The notes beneath the pieces were generated by a model that saw only the letters and a program-made list of their open reading frames with translations, was not told the origin of the DNA and did no database searches. From NCBI RefSeq assembly GCF_918797505.1, contig NC_092801.1:19406116-19470115 (forward strand): a stretch of 64,000 bases of DNA. Direction: 5' to 3'. Below, one piece after another: positions 10,219 to 21,160 of this stretch; position 1 is the first letter of the stretch, and every line of letters begins with the position of its first letter. The stretch comes from Bemisia tabaci (Eukaryota; Arthropoda; Insecta; Hemiptera; Aleyrodidae). The translations under genes and the position numbers were made by a program.

Positions 10219-11783
10219 AATAGACTACTAGACAAGGTAAGAATTTAAGCATTCTGATACATGTTTCTCAATCAGAATTTCACGTAGAACACGATTCGCA
10301 CAACGAAAATTACTGAAACCAATTCCTAACGAAGATATTAACGTTTTTATTTCTCATTGGCTACGAGGAATTTGAACTGCCCGCTCACAAGAAACTCAAA
10401 GCTCTACGTGCGTCAAATCGTGCACTACATCGGTTTCAGCAAGCTTCTCAATCGAGCAATGTTTATTTCCCACCATGTGTCGTTCAAACTATTAGCAATT
10501 TGCTATAGCTGAGCCAAAGCATCAAGATTGAAGTTGTCAGATTTTTATATCGCAGAGACTGTCATGATAACGTTTAGCGCGTGATGTGAATCACGTAGAG
10601 CATTGAGTTTTCATGAGCGGGTGGTTTGAATTCACGCATCAGGAATCATTAAATATCTTCGTAAGGAGTTGATCTCGGTAATTTTCGCTGTGCGCATCGG
10701 GTTCTACGTGAAATTTTGGTTAAGAAGCATGTATCAGAATGCTGAAAGAGCTTGATGCAAAAACGGTTTTTTTCGCCCCCCCCCTCTGGAATTTCTTCAG
10801 ACTTTGTCTATTGATTACTCATACTTGAGCGCTTCTTTTCCCAAATTTTCATACCCCCAAAAAATTTTGGGGGGTTACTAGGGGGGTGGAAGTCAAAACC
10901 TGTGAACCTCGATATCTCTGGAACGAAGAAAGATATCGAGGTCCGGTTTGGACGAAAAATCGTCGAAAATTGCATAATTTAATATTCTAAAGGTCGAAAT
11001 CCCGATATCACATTTTTAAGTCAACATATAACAGATAATTCACGTTTTTAAAATTACAGCTCCTTCCAGGACCACTGAGCGGCCGGTCGGCGCTCAGTGG
11101 GCCTCTAAAATAGCGCTACGGAGCTGTAATTTTAAAAACGTGAATTATTTGGAAGTATCTGTAATTTCTGAACTCAGCTACCCTCAAGAGTCCCTATTAG
11201 TGCATTTTGCTCAGTTTGAACATTCAATCTGATTTAATAACAGTCAAATCCGACTTTTTTGCGCGCGAAAATCGGTCGGCGCGCGTTGAGCAGAAACTTC
11301 AATCGATCATAACTCTGGAACCGTTTGGTTCCCCAGCTCAATGGACCACTCGTTGGATGCGGAAAAAGACGAACAATTTAAAAAACTGGTTTTGGTTCAA
11401 ATAAAAAATTGAGATCTTTGTAAATTTCTCGTTTAAAAGAAATTTTCTAGACCTAAAAACTGGAAAAAAGCACATATGTTGACTTAAAAATGTGATATCG
11501 GGATTTCGACCTTTAGAATATTAAATTATGCAATTTTCGACGATTTTTCGTCCAAACCGGACCTCGATATCTTTCTTCGTTCGAGAGATATCGAGGTTCA
11601 CAGGTTTTGATTTCCACCCCCCTAGTAACCCCCCAAAATTTTTTGGGGGTATGAAAATTTGGGAAAAGAAGCGCTCAAGTATGAGTAATCAATAGACAAA
11701 GTCTGAAGAAATTCCAGAGGGGGGGGGGGGCGAAAAAAACCGTTTTTGCATCAAGCTCTTTGCACCTTGTCTAGTGGTCCATT
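10219..11783. mobile_element. Middle element of the nest, GACCACTAGACAAGGTGC termini
   Basis: The left end TAGACTACTAGACAAGGTAA matches inversely GCACCTTGTCTAGTGGTCC at the right. Internal inverted blocks include CATTCTGATACATGTTTCT, ACGTAGAACACGAT and AAGATATTAACG. An uninterrupted homologue of about 550 bp, with its interior in the opposite orientation, is at 60888-61438. That copy shows the original uninterrupted right side and confirms that the inner 1 kb is a later insertion. Confidence 0.75.
10747..11763. mobile_element. Innermost foldback element with about 300-bp TIRs
   Basis: Long, almost perfect inverted repeats (about 10747-11040 and 11467-11763) begin AGAGCTTGATGCAAAAACGG. They contain a C-run or G-run and the block GACCTCGATATCT. 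The centre has its own palindrome (AATTCACGTTTTTAAAATTA at about 11037 against its complement near 11145) around CACTGAGCGGCCGG. The 65-codon frame at 11207 has no recognisable function. Confidence 0.75.
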
Positions 11784-12249
11784 GAATTATTTTTTTTGCA
11801 ACCAACTTTCCATTCCATTCCTTTTCGTTCAATGATGTCGGATGAAAAGTTTGATAGTGTGAATTGGGCTTAAAGAAAAACCAAGCCACACTAATGAATC
11901 GTTTTCTCTCTTAGAAGTAACATAGAATTTTATAAATATGGAAGGACTTTTTGCTACAATGGAGTTACACGGTTTTATACTTCGAGCATCGAATAGTTGC
12001 TTGCAGTAGTTTAAGTCCGTTCATTTTGAAATAATGTAATCGACATCAAATGTTCCACGGTCATTCTGATCAATGCCTTCAAAAAGAATTCTAGGCAATG
12101 TGAGCGACTTCGGAGCAACTATATAGTTGGCCTTAAGATAGTTTGGTCACGTTCATTCGATTTCAGTTGTCAAATACCAGACAAAGAGTTTTGTAAAACG
12201 GAATCCTCGTTTTCTTCGAGGGTCGATTATCAAAAGAAGTAAAACTAAC

Positions 12250-12343
12250 CTGCCGTTTCTCCACCTGCCCGAATGTGGGATGCAATCCATTGGACCAATC
12301 CGTCAGCTGGGATCCGATAAAATACCATGTAGCTGACCGACAC
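12250..12343 (-). CDS. Multi-pass membrane protein, exon 2
   Basis: Acceptor TTACGTTACTAG and donor GCAG/GTTAGT flank 94 bases. Entered in phase 0 after exon 1, it reads VSVSYMVFYRIPADGLVQWI then ASHIRAGGETA. It ends with one base that completes a Val codon with exon 3. The first residues finish the membrane segment begun in exon 1; the rest looks like an extracellular or luminal loop. Confidence 0.6.
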
Positions 12344-12424
12344 CTAGTAACGTAAAGGAACGATCTAACGTTATTTGGATTTTATCAAAAGTGAACCACA
12401 AAAAATACTCACATCCTTCGCAAG

Positions 12425-12660
12425 TGTGCAACTTGCGCTTAGGAGATGCCAGTACGTGCCACCCACGGGTCAAGCGATGAGTGCGTGAGGAGTCAAAACG
12501 CCTTCGAATCCGTGCGTATGCAACACGGGCATCCGCAGAGGCCGAATAGTGGTATCCAGACGTTAAAATGAAATTAGCGTAGTAATTGTTGCATGCGATT
12601 CTATCGGAAGGCGCTTCGTTTGCTTTTATTACTTGGATTGCATTTTGCAAAAAGGAACCA
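12425..12660 (-). repeat. About 190-bp repeat pair, copy 1 (open on the minus strand)
   Basis: Shares a long block with 13990-14215. On the minus strand both copies stay open and give related peptides: ASADARVAYARIRRRFDSS here and ASADVRVAYTRIRRCLDSP there. The differences fall on all three codon positions without third-base bias, so the conserved frame may be accidental. It lies in intron 1 of the membrane protein gene, and the exon phases do not need it. Confidence 0.5.
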
Positions 12661-12720
12661 GAAGAATTGCGATGATGCTAAGATTGTGTATTTTCATCCT
12701 ATGCAATAAAATTACTGAAA

Positions 12721-13030
12721 CCATGAAAAAATATGAAATTTACATTGTAATTTTGTCTTAAATTTACAGTTATTAGCGAGTAAAGTAGAAACTTTAATGG
12801 ATAATCAGGTTTTTCCTCCAAGACAAAAGAAGTTGCACAATCTTAGTAACATATGGCAATGCTCACGGTTCATTTTTGCAAAATGCAAACCACTTTTGAT
12901 CTTAATTTTAGCGTTGCTTTTTGTGCCGATGAAGTAACCCATTGCTGATTTTTATCGCGACGTCATTATTCATATTTTTTTTGGCGGATGGTTAATGAAA
13001 TTCCGGCCAGGAATGTACATCAATCCAGGG
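12721..13030. other. Intron sequence, no feature seen
   Basis: Ordinary AT-rich sequence in intron 1 of the minus-strand membrane protein gene. Confidence 0.35.
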
Positions 13031-13036
13031 TTAGAA

Positions 13037-13417
13037 TAGAGTACCTGTATAGCGAGAGTATGGCAGATCGCTTCACGGAGGGCTTATGGCCCAAAAGTGC
13101 AGCCACCCTTCTAACCAACTTCTAACGCACAAAATTTCACGGCCAGTCTTATTCCAATTCTAACCAAGATGGCGAAGGATGTACGTAAATGAGCGTTCTT
13201 CCGCAAAAACGAGTAAATTTATGCAAAAACTAAGTCAAGTACGTGCTTTAAAAACGATGGTTCGTAACAAATGAATCAATAAATCGCTCTGAATAATTGA
13301 AATTCATAGGTCGGCTGCATTTTTGGGCCCTAACTTTATTCGCGGAGGCATCGGTGAAGGCCTGATGGATTTTCGGAGTTTCACATCTGTCTATACTCTC
13401 GCTGTACAGGTACTCTA
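13037..13417. mobile_element. hAT-like MITE, TAGAGTACC termini, copy 2
   Basis: TAGAGTACCTGTATAGCGAG at the left is mirrored by CTCGCTGTACAGGTACTCTA at the right. Flanks GGTTAGAA and GATTAGAA form an 8-bp target duplication with one mismatch. Same family as 3642-4049. Confidence 0.75.
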
Positions 13418-13448
13418 GATTAGAAGATGTCAGTACAGACAATCGCCG

Positions 13449-13990
13449 CACAGCGGATCGAGTCGAGGTCGGAGTTGTTTTTGACCAAAACAAGTTTGAT
13501 GTTTATTTCGTCACATTTTAAATTTTAAGAGGTGTCTACAGAAGGAGATTTCACGAGGAAACCAATGGGCTCACTTTCAAGACCTGGAGAATTTGCAAGG
13601 GTCTGAAATTTGATGAATTTCCTGTTTAAGTGGAATCCTCTGAGTGAACTGAACACGAAGATACCCTTGATTCATAAATTGAGCAATTATTAGAGGAGAT
13701 ATGACAAAATAACCGATTCTGCTAAAATACATGTGTTTAAAATGGGAAATGCCGCCAGATGACGTCACAAGGCGGCACATTTTCTCACTTTTAAATCAAT
13801 TTTTCTCCAATTTCCCATGTCAGAAAAAAATTATGAAAAATACTGCGAACTCAGCTCATTAGGCACTTTCAGATGAAGCAATAAAAAAATTGCGTGCAAA
13901 TTCTCCGTAAATGGAGTCATGAGTTTTTAAAGTTTCCAAATTTTGTCCGACCTCTTCTATTGACTAGATCCACTGTGCGCCGTGCCACGA
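13449..13990. mobile_element. MITE, GCGCACAGTGGATCGAGTCA family, longest copy
   Basis: The left end GCACAGCGGATCGAGTCGAG and right end GACCTCTTCTATTGACTAGA then TCCACTGTGCGC are inverse. Interior blocks (TTATTTCGTCACATTTTAAA, GAGGAAACCAATGG, TTTAAAGTTTCCAAATTTTG) recur at 30723-30966 and 32208-32462. This copy has about 300 bp of extra central sequence. Confidence 0.6.
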
Positions 13991-14215
13991 GTCCACAGTC
14001 CAGCGATTAGTGCGTGGCGAGTCCAAACACCTGCGAATCCGTGTGTATGCAACGCGGACATCCGCAGAGGCCGTATAGTTGCATCCAGGGGTTACAATGA
14101 AATTCGTTAAGTGTTTACCATTTGCAATGCTATCTGAGGGTGCGCATTTGAAATTGTGCCCATAATTTCTACCTTCGCTTATGAAGAGGACTGAATTAGG
14201 GTTATGCCTCATGTT
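13990..14215 (-). repeat. About 190-bp repeat pair, copy 2
   Basis: Partner of 12425-12660. It begins directly at the right end of the GATCGAGTCA-family MITE and runs to within about 110 bp of exon 1 of the membrane protein gene. No splice sites with suitable phase were found. Confidence 0.5.
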
Positions 14216-14321
14216 ATTGGTTCTCCGAAGTCAGTCGCTCGATCGATGAAAGCTCGATCATTGTCAGAAATTGACGCGGGAGAATTTCGGGAAGGATGTT
14301 TCGTCAAATGAAGGCACTTAC

Positions 14322-14423
14322 CGTATGATAGATCGCAACCAGAATGGCACACAATCTTAGCGGAACGCAGCAAAATTCGAAACGTGGGAGTCGCGTTTCA
14401 ATCTCTCCAAAGATATCGACCAT
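14322..14423 (-). CDS. Multi-pass membrane protein, exon 1 (start)
   Basis: The minus-strand ATG at 14423 opens a 34-codon exon reading MVDIFGEIETRLPRF, then EFCCVPLRLCAILVAIYHT, followed by donor ACG/GTAAGT. Joined to exons 2-4 (12343-12250, 9381-9293, 7653-7512) it gives about 143 residues. The short cytoplasmic start has a CC-x-P-L-R motif directly before the first membrane helix, and at least three hydrophobic segments are seen. The layout resembles small insect four-helix membrane proteins of the LAPTM/DUF4728 (pasiflora-like) type; that assignment is inference from layout only. The introns are packed with MITEs. The 3' end was not found. Confidence 0.6.
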
Positions 14424-14611
14424 GATGATGGATAGTTGACAGTGAGAGTAAAAAAGTTGAGGTGAGACGCTCTGCTGAGGAAAAAAGGGGGAAATGTCAT
14501 TTTCACAGAGTTTAATAAGGAAAAGCCAGGTCACATCTAGGTCGAACCGAGAAAAACGGGTTTGAGGTTTCATTCCTAGAAGACTCAGGGTCGTATTTAT
14601 AGTCATTAATT

Positions 14612-14849
14612 CAGCGCTCCCATTCCATGTCCGTCAAAAGTTCCGTGATTCGGAACTTTTTTGTTCCAATCTCTCACACTCATGACCGTCAAAAGTTCCG
14701 GGATTCTCTTCATTGTCAGATGGTTTCTAAAGTCCCGGAAAATGCAAAAGATCCGGAACATTTTGGGAATTTCGAAAGTTCCGGGAAAAATTCGGGAAAA
14801 TCTCAAAAGTTCCGAAATTCGGAACTAGTTCCGGGAAATGGGAGCACTG
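14612..14849. mobile_element. hAT-like MITE, CAGYGCTCCCATT termini, with 8-bp target duplication
   Basis: CAGCGCTCCCATT at the left is inverse to AATGGGAGCACTG at the right. The flanks are the perfect 8-bp duplication CATTAATT (14604-14611 and 14850-14857). The interior is built of AAAAGTTCCGGAA-type direct and inverted repeats. Confidence 0.8.
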
Positions 14850-14877
14850 CATTAATTAGACAGCTTTTTTCCTTGTG

Positions 14878-15281
14878 CACTGAAAAAAAAAATCTCGGTG
14901 TATTTACTAGGAAAAGGGTAAAATTACCAAGAATTCAGGGTCCTATTTGATCCCAGTTTTTTCTCGGTAAAATTACCATTTATGGAATTTATAATTTTAC
15001 CGAGGAATTATTGAACTTTCTCGGTAATTTTACCGGACCTTGGTAGAAACGCCAATATTTTTTATCGACTGTGATAGAATTACCGCGACAAAATGGCAAA
15101 GTTACCGGGAATTGATTACCAATAAAATTGGTATTCTTACCTGGAAAAAACAGTAAAAATACCGGTTTTTAGGTAAGCTTACCAGTCTGTCTTGGTAAAA
15201 TTACCAATAATTGGTAAAAAAAGTGAGATGGTAAAGGTACCGACGGACCTTGGTAAAAACGCCGTGAATGTTTTTTCAGTG
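14878..15281. mobile_element. MITE, CACTGAAAAAAA termini, with GGTAAAATTACC repeats
   Basis: CACTGAAAAAAAAAATCTCG at the left and GAATGTTTTTTCAGTG at the right are inverse ends. The interior holds many copies of the self-complementary GGTAAAATTACC. It sits only 20 bp from the preceding hAT-like element. Confidence 0.65.
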
Positions 15282-15284
15282 TGA

Positions 15285-15640
15285 GGTTTCATATGGACGG
15301 TGAGACTACCGGACCACAAATCTGGGTTTGCCGCGTAGCAGACTTCCTGTCATACTTCATTTTTTAGATGAAAAACTACTCAAAGTTAATTCTCGAAAAC
15401 TTTTCATGGTTTTTTTCTCTGTATGAAGGAAATTCTGTGAAAATTTCAAGGAGTGATATTGATTAGCTTTCCTTCATAAAATAATAGGAGCCGAGATTTT
15501 TAAACACCGCAAACGAGATACGTGGTCGGATAATTTCTCTATCAATACGGTTTACATTGTGATTGAGGGTTGTCTAATATGATCCTTAATTCAGCATAGT
15601 ATAAAAGGGGAACCTTTTCCAACCTTGAGTAAAAATTCAG
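15285..15640. repeat. Dispersed repeat fragment (AGACTTCCTGTCATACTTCA)
   Basis: The clearest copy of the family also seen at 5630-5770, 32735-32870, 34380-34490, 55840-55930 and 56815-56900. It reads GTGAGACTACCGGACCACAA, a GC-rich spacer, then AGACTTCCTGTCATACTTCA. No coding frame. Confidence 0.4.
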
Positions 15641-15884
15641 CGGTATATCTTTGGAAATGGATCCTTAATAGGGATCACAATGATTTCCCACCTCAAGAAA
15701 TAGGAAGTACAAAATAAAACATAATGCGAGTTTTGAAAATTTAGTAGGTTCGCACCTACCTCAAAACGTAAGAAAATCATACAAATTTTCCTTCCGTACT
15801 TCGTAGTTTTTGCAAAGCAGCTATTGGGCAAAATAGTCCAAAAATGTTCAACCAAACGGTAGTTATAGGTGGTGTGGCACGCTT

Positions 15885-16030
15885 CACTGTGTATCAATTG
15901 ATCTGCCATTTAAAGCTATGAAAAGGATCGATAAACAGTGTGTGCGAAACGAACACCTCAACAATCGATTCTTTACCTCACCTTCAAATGGGGAAAAATC
16001 GATAGTCGATCATTCACATCTCGTCACCGG
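15885..16030. repeat. Dispersed repeat shared with 59100-59245
   Basis: ACACCTCAACAATCGATTCT and GAAAAATCGATAGTCGAT parallel CACCTTAATAATTGATTCTT and GAAAAATCGACAATCGAT at 59100-59245. It is partly palindromic. The 144-codon frame at 15938-16372 crosses this repeat and two MITEs and is not a gene. Confidence 0.5.
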
Positions 16031-16149
16031 TGGCTTGAAGTTCAAAAAACGTTCTTTCGAGAAAAACGTTTAAATATACGTTACGTTGTCTGCGAGGCTC
16101 AGGACACTATGTTGTTAGATTACAATGCAACTTTCGCCCTGTGCGAGCA

Positions 16150-16750
16150 CAAAAATGGATTACATTTTGCAATAGGGAACGAAAACTATTACTGGCTCAT
16201 CCACAAAAGAAAGTATCGAAACAGGGAAACAGACGAGACGTATGCTGCATATCAAATCATCCAGAAATATAGTGGATCCTCATTGCAAAATGTACCCTTA
16301 AAGAGGGGCTTGGAGAATGAGGCGCAAAAGTGCAGTTTTTGGAAAAATTTAAAAATTAATGATTTCAAGTAAAATCGGACTACATTTTGCAATTTGGAAC
16401 TACAGATTCCGGCCCAGTTTAAAAACAACATTTGAGCCATTAGTTTCCCTATGCACATAAGTGGTTTTTCGGATGAGTCAGAATTCATAGGTCCAAATTG
16501 CAAAATGCAGTCCAATTAGTCTCAATACATTTTCTGTGAAAAATTCTCTCAAAAATTTCAACTTTAACGCATCAAAAAGTCAGTTTGAGCCAAAAATGAG
16601 GGGCTTGGAGGACAAAGCGTATAAGTGCAGTTTTTAAAAAAATTGAGATATATATGATTTCGAGTAAAACTCGTCTTAATACATATTCTGTGAAAAATTC
16701 GGTCCCAAATTCCAATTTTTAAGCATCAACAAGTCAGTTTGAACTTTCTT
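16150..16750. repeat. Tandem duplication interrupted by 140-bp MITE copies
   Basis: The block AGGGGCTTGGAG...AAGTGCAGTTTTT...TAAGCATCAA(A)AAGTCAGTTTGA occurs twice (about 16305-16590 and 16595-16740). The first unit is interrupted by a MITE at 16376-16512 that the second lacks. Another copy of the same MITE is at about 16150-16290. The insertion is therefore younger than the duplication. Confidence 0.6.
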
Positions 16751-17237
16751 TTTGTCATGAGAATTCATGTAATTTCGAAACTTGAAGCACGTATACCTAA
16801 CTCGAAATGGCAAAAACTGCACGTATGCGCCTTTTCCTCGAGGCCCCTTAAATAAACAACCGCTTGCAACTTACTTGCTCTCCAGGACACTGACGAGGGT
16901 CTTTCGTCGAAATCTCAAAGTCCTATCTCGACAAAAATTGCTTCTCAAAATTTTGTCGCCGTGAAAAATCTTGCAAGGGTCCTCCGGAAAATAAAATAAC
17001 AAATACACAAAATGAAACGAAAGTACCTTTCCTCGCTGGAAGATTGCGGTTGAAAATATGGCAGAGGTCGTTGTGACCCCCCTCCCATCCGTGAAGGAGA
17101 TGAATCAAAACCGTGTCTGGTTTTTCACTATCTTGTTGGAGTGGTTCGTTATCACTGAGCTTAGTTAGGAATGGTGGTTTGTTCGTTTGGCTATTGCCGG
17201 ATTAATTCTATTTTCGGAAATTTGTTGCTCAAAGGGG

Positions 17238-17745
17238 ACTACGGGCCGATTATTGACATTGATAGACAAAACTATAGACAAAGAAGACAAAAGAGATATG
17301 GAGGGATCCTATTGGTGGAAACGGGTGGTTGCAATGGACGGAGGAGGTAGGTAATAGACTAACTAATGGTAACGCACGAGGGACCCTATAATTCGTCCAT
17401 CATTTTCTCCCTAAGTCTATAGGAACACTGGAAAAAAAAACACATTGGATCTAGTGTTCAGACTCTTAAAAACATCGACAAGGAAAAATACTCTTGACTC
17501 AATCAGATTTAAGCTTAAATCAATAACCAAGCCTCTTAATTTGAGCGGATTTCTTTTTGATTTAAGCTTAAATCTGATTGAATCAAGAGTCCTTTTTCTT
17601 GTCAATGTTTTCAAGAGTCTGGACTCTAGATCCAATGTGTTTTTTTTTCTAGAGAACCACCCATTTCAACCAAAAGGATAGCTCCATACTCCCTATGTCT
17701 GCTTTGTCTATCGCCTTGTCTATTAAGTTCAATAATCGGCCCGGC
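17238..17745. mobile_element. Foldback MITE copy 2, split by a nested palindromic MITE
   Basis: The left arm (GGGCCGATTATTGACATTGA) starts at about 17238 and the right arm ends AATAATCGGCCCG. The host motif GTCTATAGGAAC/CACCC is interrupted at 17426-17654 by the CACTGGAAAAAAAAACACATT palindrome, with a short GAAC direct repeat at the junctions. Open frames on both strands here encode near-identical peptides only because the insert is a palindrome. Confidence 0.75.
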
Positions 17746-17799
17746 TGGCGGGTCATTTCATATCAAATCAACCAAATATTTGCCAAAATTGTCTTGACC

Positions 17800-18330
17800 A
17801 ATAAGTCGATTGCGCTGGTCACAGAATGGTGTTTTGATGTTTCATCCTTGAAGACTAGCTGACAATGACAGTAAGGTCCGTCTAAACAGCAACTTCCAAC
17901 GTTCAAAATTAACAGAGTCATTGCGCTTTGAAAAATTCGACTAATGACGTCATCCACCGCAGTAGTGACACCTTAGGTTTCTTCCACCTTGTTTTCATCC
18001 CGCAGTTTTGCGTTGAGTATAACCGGTGAAAATGCGAGTCTCCCTGGCAGATGAAAGCAAAGGGAAGAAACCAAGGGTGTCAATACCGCGGTGGATAACG
18101 ATATAAACCGAATTTTTCAAAGCGCGATATCTTAATTAATATTCAGCGCAGAAAGCTGCTGTTTGGACGGATCTTCTCATTTTTAACTTATCTACAAGAA
18201 TCGAGCATCCAATCACAATTCTGGGACCAGCGCAACGGTCCCATTGAAAAGTTTGCATTTGGAGGGGCGCGCGTATTGAAAATTGATCTTTGTCTTGAAA
18301 ATCTATTACACAACACCAGCGCATCAATGG
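17800..18330. repeat. Large imperfect inverted repeat
   Basis: Blocks ATTGCGCTTTGAAAAATTCG, ATCCACCGCAGTAGTGACAC and GTCTAAACAGCA on the left reappear inverted (ACCGCGGTGGAT, CGAATTTTTCAAAGCGC, TGCTGTTTGGAC) at 18080-18175. Outer blocks around GCGCTGGT also match. Probably a decayed foldback transposon. Confidence 0.55.
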
Positions 18331-18867
18331 AAACACCGCAAAGTTTTAACAATGTTTCAACGCTCTTGGGCGGAATTGAAGGCCAAAAAAGCCACTTTCT
18401 CAGAGCTTAGTGTGAGTTTTGATCAGAACAAATAAGTATTTTTCAAAGGTTCCATTTTACGCGCAATCTCTACCAAAAAAAAAAAAAAAAAAAAAAAAAT
18501 CCTGCGGATTTTTGGATCTGTTTTTCGGCCTTGTGTGCAGGTCTTTTAGCTTTGAATCGTTCAATCGGAAAATTACCTAATCCCTTGAGAAAAAAATGCG
18601 CAAAAAACAGAGAGGAAAATAACTGAGAGTGCGTGGCTAACAATAATTTTGAATTATTTGTAAATGTTTTTGCTGCTTGTTGTTGATGTATCTCGGAGAG
18701 ACTAGCAGACGTTGGCACTGGAGTTTCCGTTTTTTGGTCCTTGTTTATTAATGTTTTTTTCTCCTTTCTTTCTCTATTTCTTTTCTTCTTGTAGATGCTG
18801 AGGCACCGCTTCAAAACACTTTTTTATGCCTCCCTTCGCTTTACCCTTTGCTTATTCTTACCCTCAA
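18331..18867. other. No gene seen
   Basis: Contains an A-run at about 18474-18499 and T-rich sequence. Its 114-codon minus-strand frame is low-complexity Lys-rich and Phe-rich and is not called. Confidence 0.4.
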
Positions 18868-19104
18868 CGGCCTGGTTGTTGAAATTGATATACAAAGCGA
18901 TAGACAAAGAAGACGAAGGAAAATGCAGCGATCCTATTGGTTGGAGCGGGTGGTTGTTATCGAATAATGGGAAAATTATATGGTCTCTCAAAGGTTGCCG
19001 TTAGTCTTTTGTCAGTTTCACACAGCCACTTCCATCAGTTCCGTTTTTCTTGTGTCCTCTTTGTCTATTGCTTTTTCTAACAATTTCAATAATCAGCCCG
19101 CTGA
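18868..19104. mobile_element. Foldback MITE, GACAAAGAAGAC family, copy 3
   Basis: GTTGTTGAAATTGATATACA to AACAATTTCAATAATCAGCC. Same ends and GATCCTATTGGTTGGA block as the copies at 49261 and 59808. Confidence 0.7.
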
Positions 19105-21160
19105 TCGGTTTTCTTCCTGCATTGCAGATTTGAGTGTCTACTTTGAGGCACGTAGTGCTCTGCAGCGTTACCAATAACGTTTTATCTATAAAATGCTTCC
19201 GGGAGTCATTATGCCGGACGAGAGAGAAAGGCAACTGCAGAATGAAATACATAATTTTTTTTTTGTTTCGCATTTATTTAATTACTTATTAATTTTTTAC
19301 AAACAGAAAAAATACATATAAAAATAGAACAGATCTTTACAAACAAAATTTATATTTACAAAAACAGGACGATTCTTTAAGAACCGACAAAGAAATTCTG
19401 TGTCTACCGGAGAAGGAAAGAAAATTTCAAATGATTTTGAAAAAATACATGGTATAAAGCTGAAATCAAAATTGCAGTCATAAAACTGAATTTCATTCGA
19501 AAATTTGCGAGAAATCGCTTCCGGCTCATTTAAAAATGCTAGGAAAGTAGTAAGCTAGCTTCATTTGAAAAATTAAATAATCCATGAGTAAGAAAAAATC
19601 AACCTGCAAAAATAAATTAACCATTGCTTTTGATGGCTGTGCAAAATTTAGTGAACAACTATGAACACAGAGCAATTTCAAATCTAAGATTACAGTGACT
19701 TTGTTTTGGCGATCACATAACATCGACCTTCTATTTCCTATAAATCAGGGTTGCCATAATTTCGTCATCTTCGAGTGTCCTGACTTTCCCTGACTTCCTC
19801 CTGACTATTTTCGGGATCTTTTAAAAGATGTCGTGCATTAGACCAAGAAGTTAATAAAATATTTCGAATAATGGGTCAAACAAGACCATGGATTCTTCAT
19901 ACTCGACTAGTTCCTGCCGTGCGCGATTATCCAGGGCCACTTATTAGGCTGTTTAAAAAATTTGACAAAAGATGCAGACGAAGGGAACACCAAGACAAGA
20001 GTAAAGGCTTTTGGACTTTTCAAGTATTTACGGGGGCAATTGTGTGTAATGGAATGAGAGTTTAGATTTGAGCAATTATTGTTGTCAAACATGATAAATG
20101 GGTAATTGCATTGCAGAAAAACTAGTCGTATTATGTCGAAGAGCGGCGTGATGCAGCTGGCAAAACATCGTTTGGTGAACAAAATTTTCAACAACCCAAG
20201 GAGCAGAAGACAACTTCTTACGTAAACAAATTCAAAATGTCGGTATCACAAACAAAATTTAAATATCATGTAAATATTCAATGCCTAAAGACATGCTAAA
20301 ATGCTCTATGCGTATAATTACAATGGCTATCAATGGGCAATGATGAGAAATGATTTCCACGTGCAATGGTGCAATGGTCCATTTTACGTGCAATGGTTCG
20401 TAAAGGAATGAGAGTTTAGATATGAGAAACTATTGAAGTCAAGTATGAAAAATGGGTAATTGGGTAAGTTCATAAAACAAAAAGTGACCCTAGGTTGGAG
20501 CTCGGAGGACCCATGGGCCCGGGACGTCCATCTGCAAACCGTGGGCCTACCCCCTAGAGACGATCTTGAGCAAAAAGGTGTGATTCTAAGGTTTTCATTT
20601 GTGTGACGCGAGAAAATCGGGCCTATCCGAGACAAGGGGTGGATGCATTTGTCGCGATACCGGACGATTGCACGAGATGGAATTGGGGCAGGTAAGTTAT
20701 CAATAGGTCATTGTTAGGAGAGGCGCGACCCTCTCAACGCAGACCGCGAGATAATAGGTCGCGGTTTCCAGAATATTCTCCCTCTTGATTGGAAGGATAT
20801 GAATACTCCAAGGGGTTGGTTGGCCAACTTCAGTTTTCGAGTTTTGAGCGCTCGTGCTGGCGAACTCTGTCTTGAGTTCGTTCTGTGAAATTTTACGTTC
20901 TGTGCAACTAATTGTAAGTCCGAATCTCTGTTTCTCGTGTTCTATAAAGGCGACAAACTGTAAATATTTTTTAAGACTGTTCACTGTAATTTGTCAATTG
21001 ACGTTCCTCTTCCCAAGCTTTAAGCGGTGAGTGTATTTTCGAAAATTAATTTAAAACTTTGAAAAAACTTTTTTAACTTTTTTAAAAAAAATGTAGCTTT
21101 TTTTTTTAAAAAAAAAAAATAATAATAATTTTGATGAGCGATGTGAAAAAAATAAAACAT
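19105..21160. other. Gene-poor stretch with a direct repeat
   Basis: No convincing gene was found. GGAATGAGAGTTTAGATTTG... with GATAAATGGGTAATTG (20048-20110) recurs as GGAATGAGAGTTTAGATATG... with GAAAAATGGGTAATTG (20404-20465). A short CCTGAC-rich patch at 19785-19805 resembles the minisatellite at 30338-30660. A low-complexity T/A tract lies at 21060-21130. Confidence 0.4.

Larger units (their letters stand above)
9928..11873. mobile_element. Outer MITE of a triple nest, AAGCCCAATTCACACTAT termini
   Basis: AAGCCCAATTCACACTATTA at the left and its complement ATAGTGTGAATTGGGCTT at the right delimit the oldest element. GTTGGATAG and CATCCAAC blocks mirror each other inside. It was split by a second element (10219-11783), itself split by a third (10747-11763). 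Confidence 0.75.

Noticed and set aside
15938..16372. 144-codon open frame
   Set aside because: It crosses a dispersed repeat and a 140-bp MITE and has no domain-like pattern.
17417..17681. Near-identical peptides encoded on opposite strands
   Set aside because: Explained by a palindromic MITE at 17426-17654; not a gene pair.
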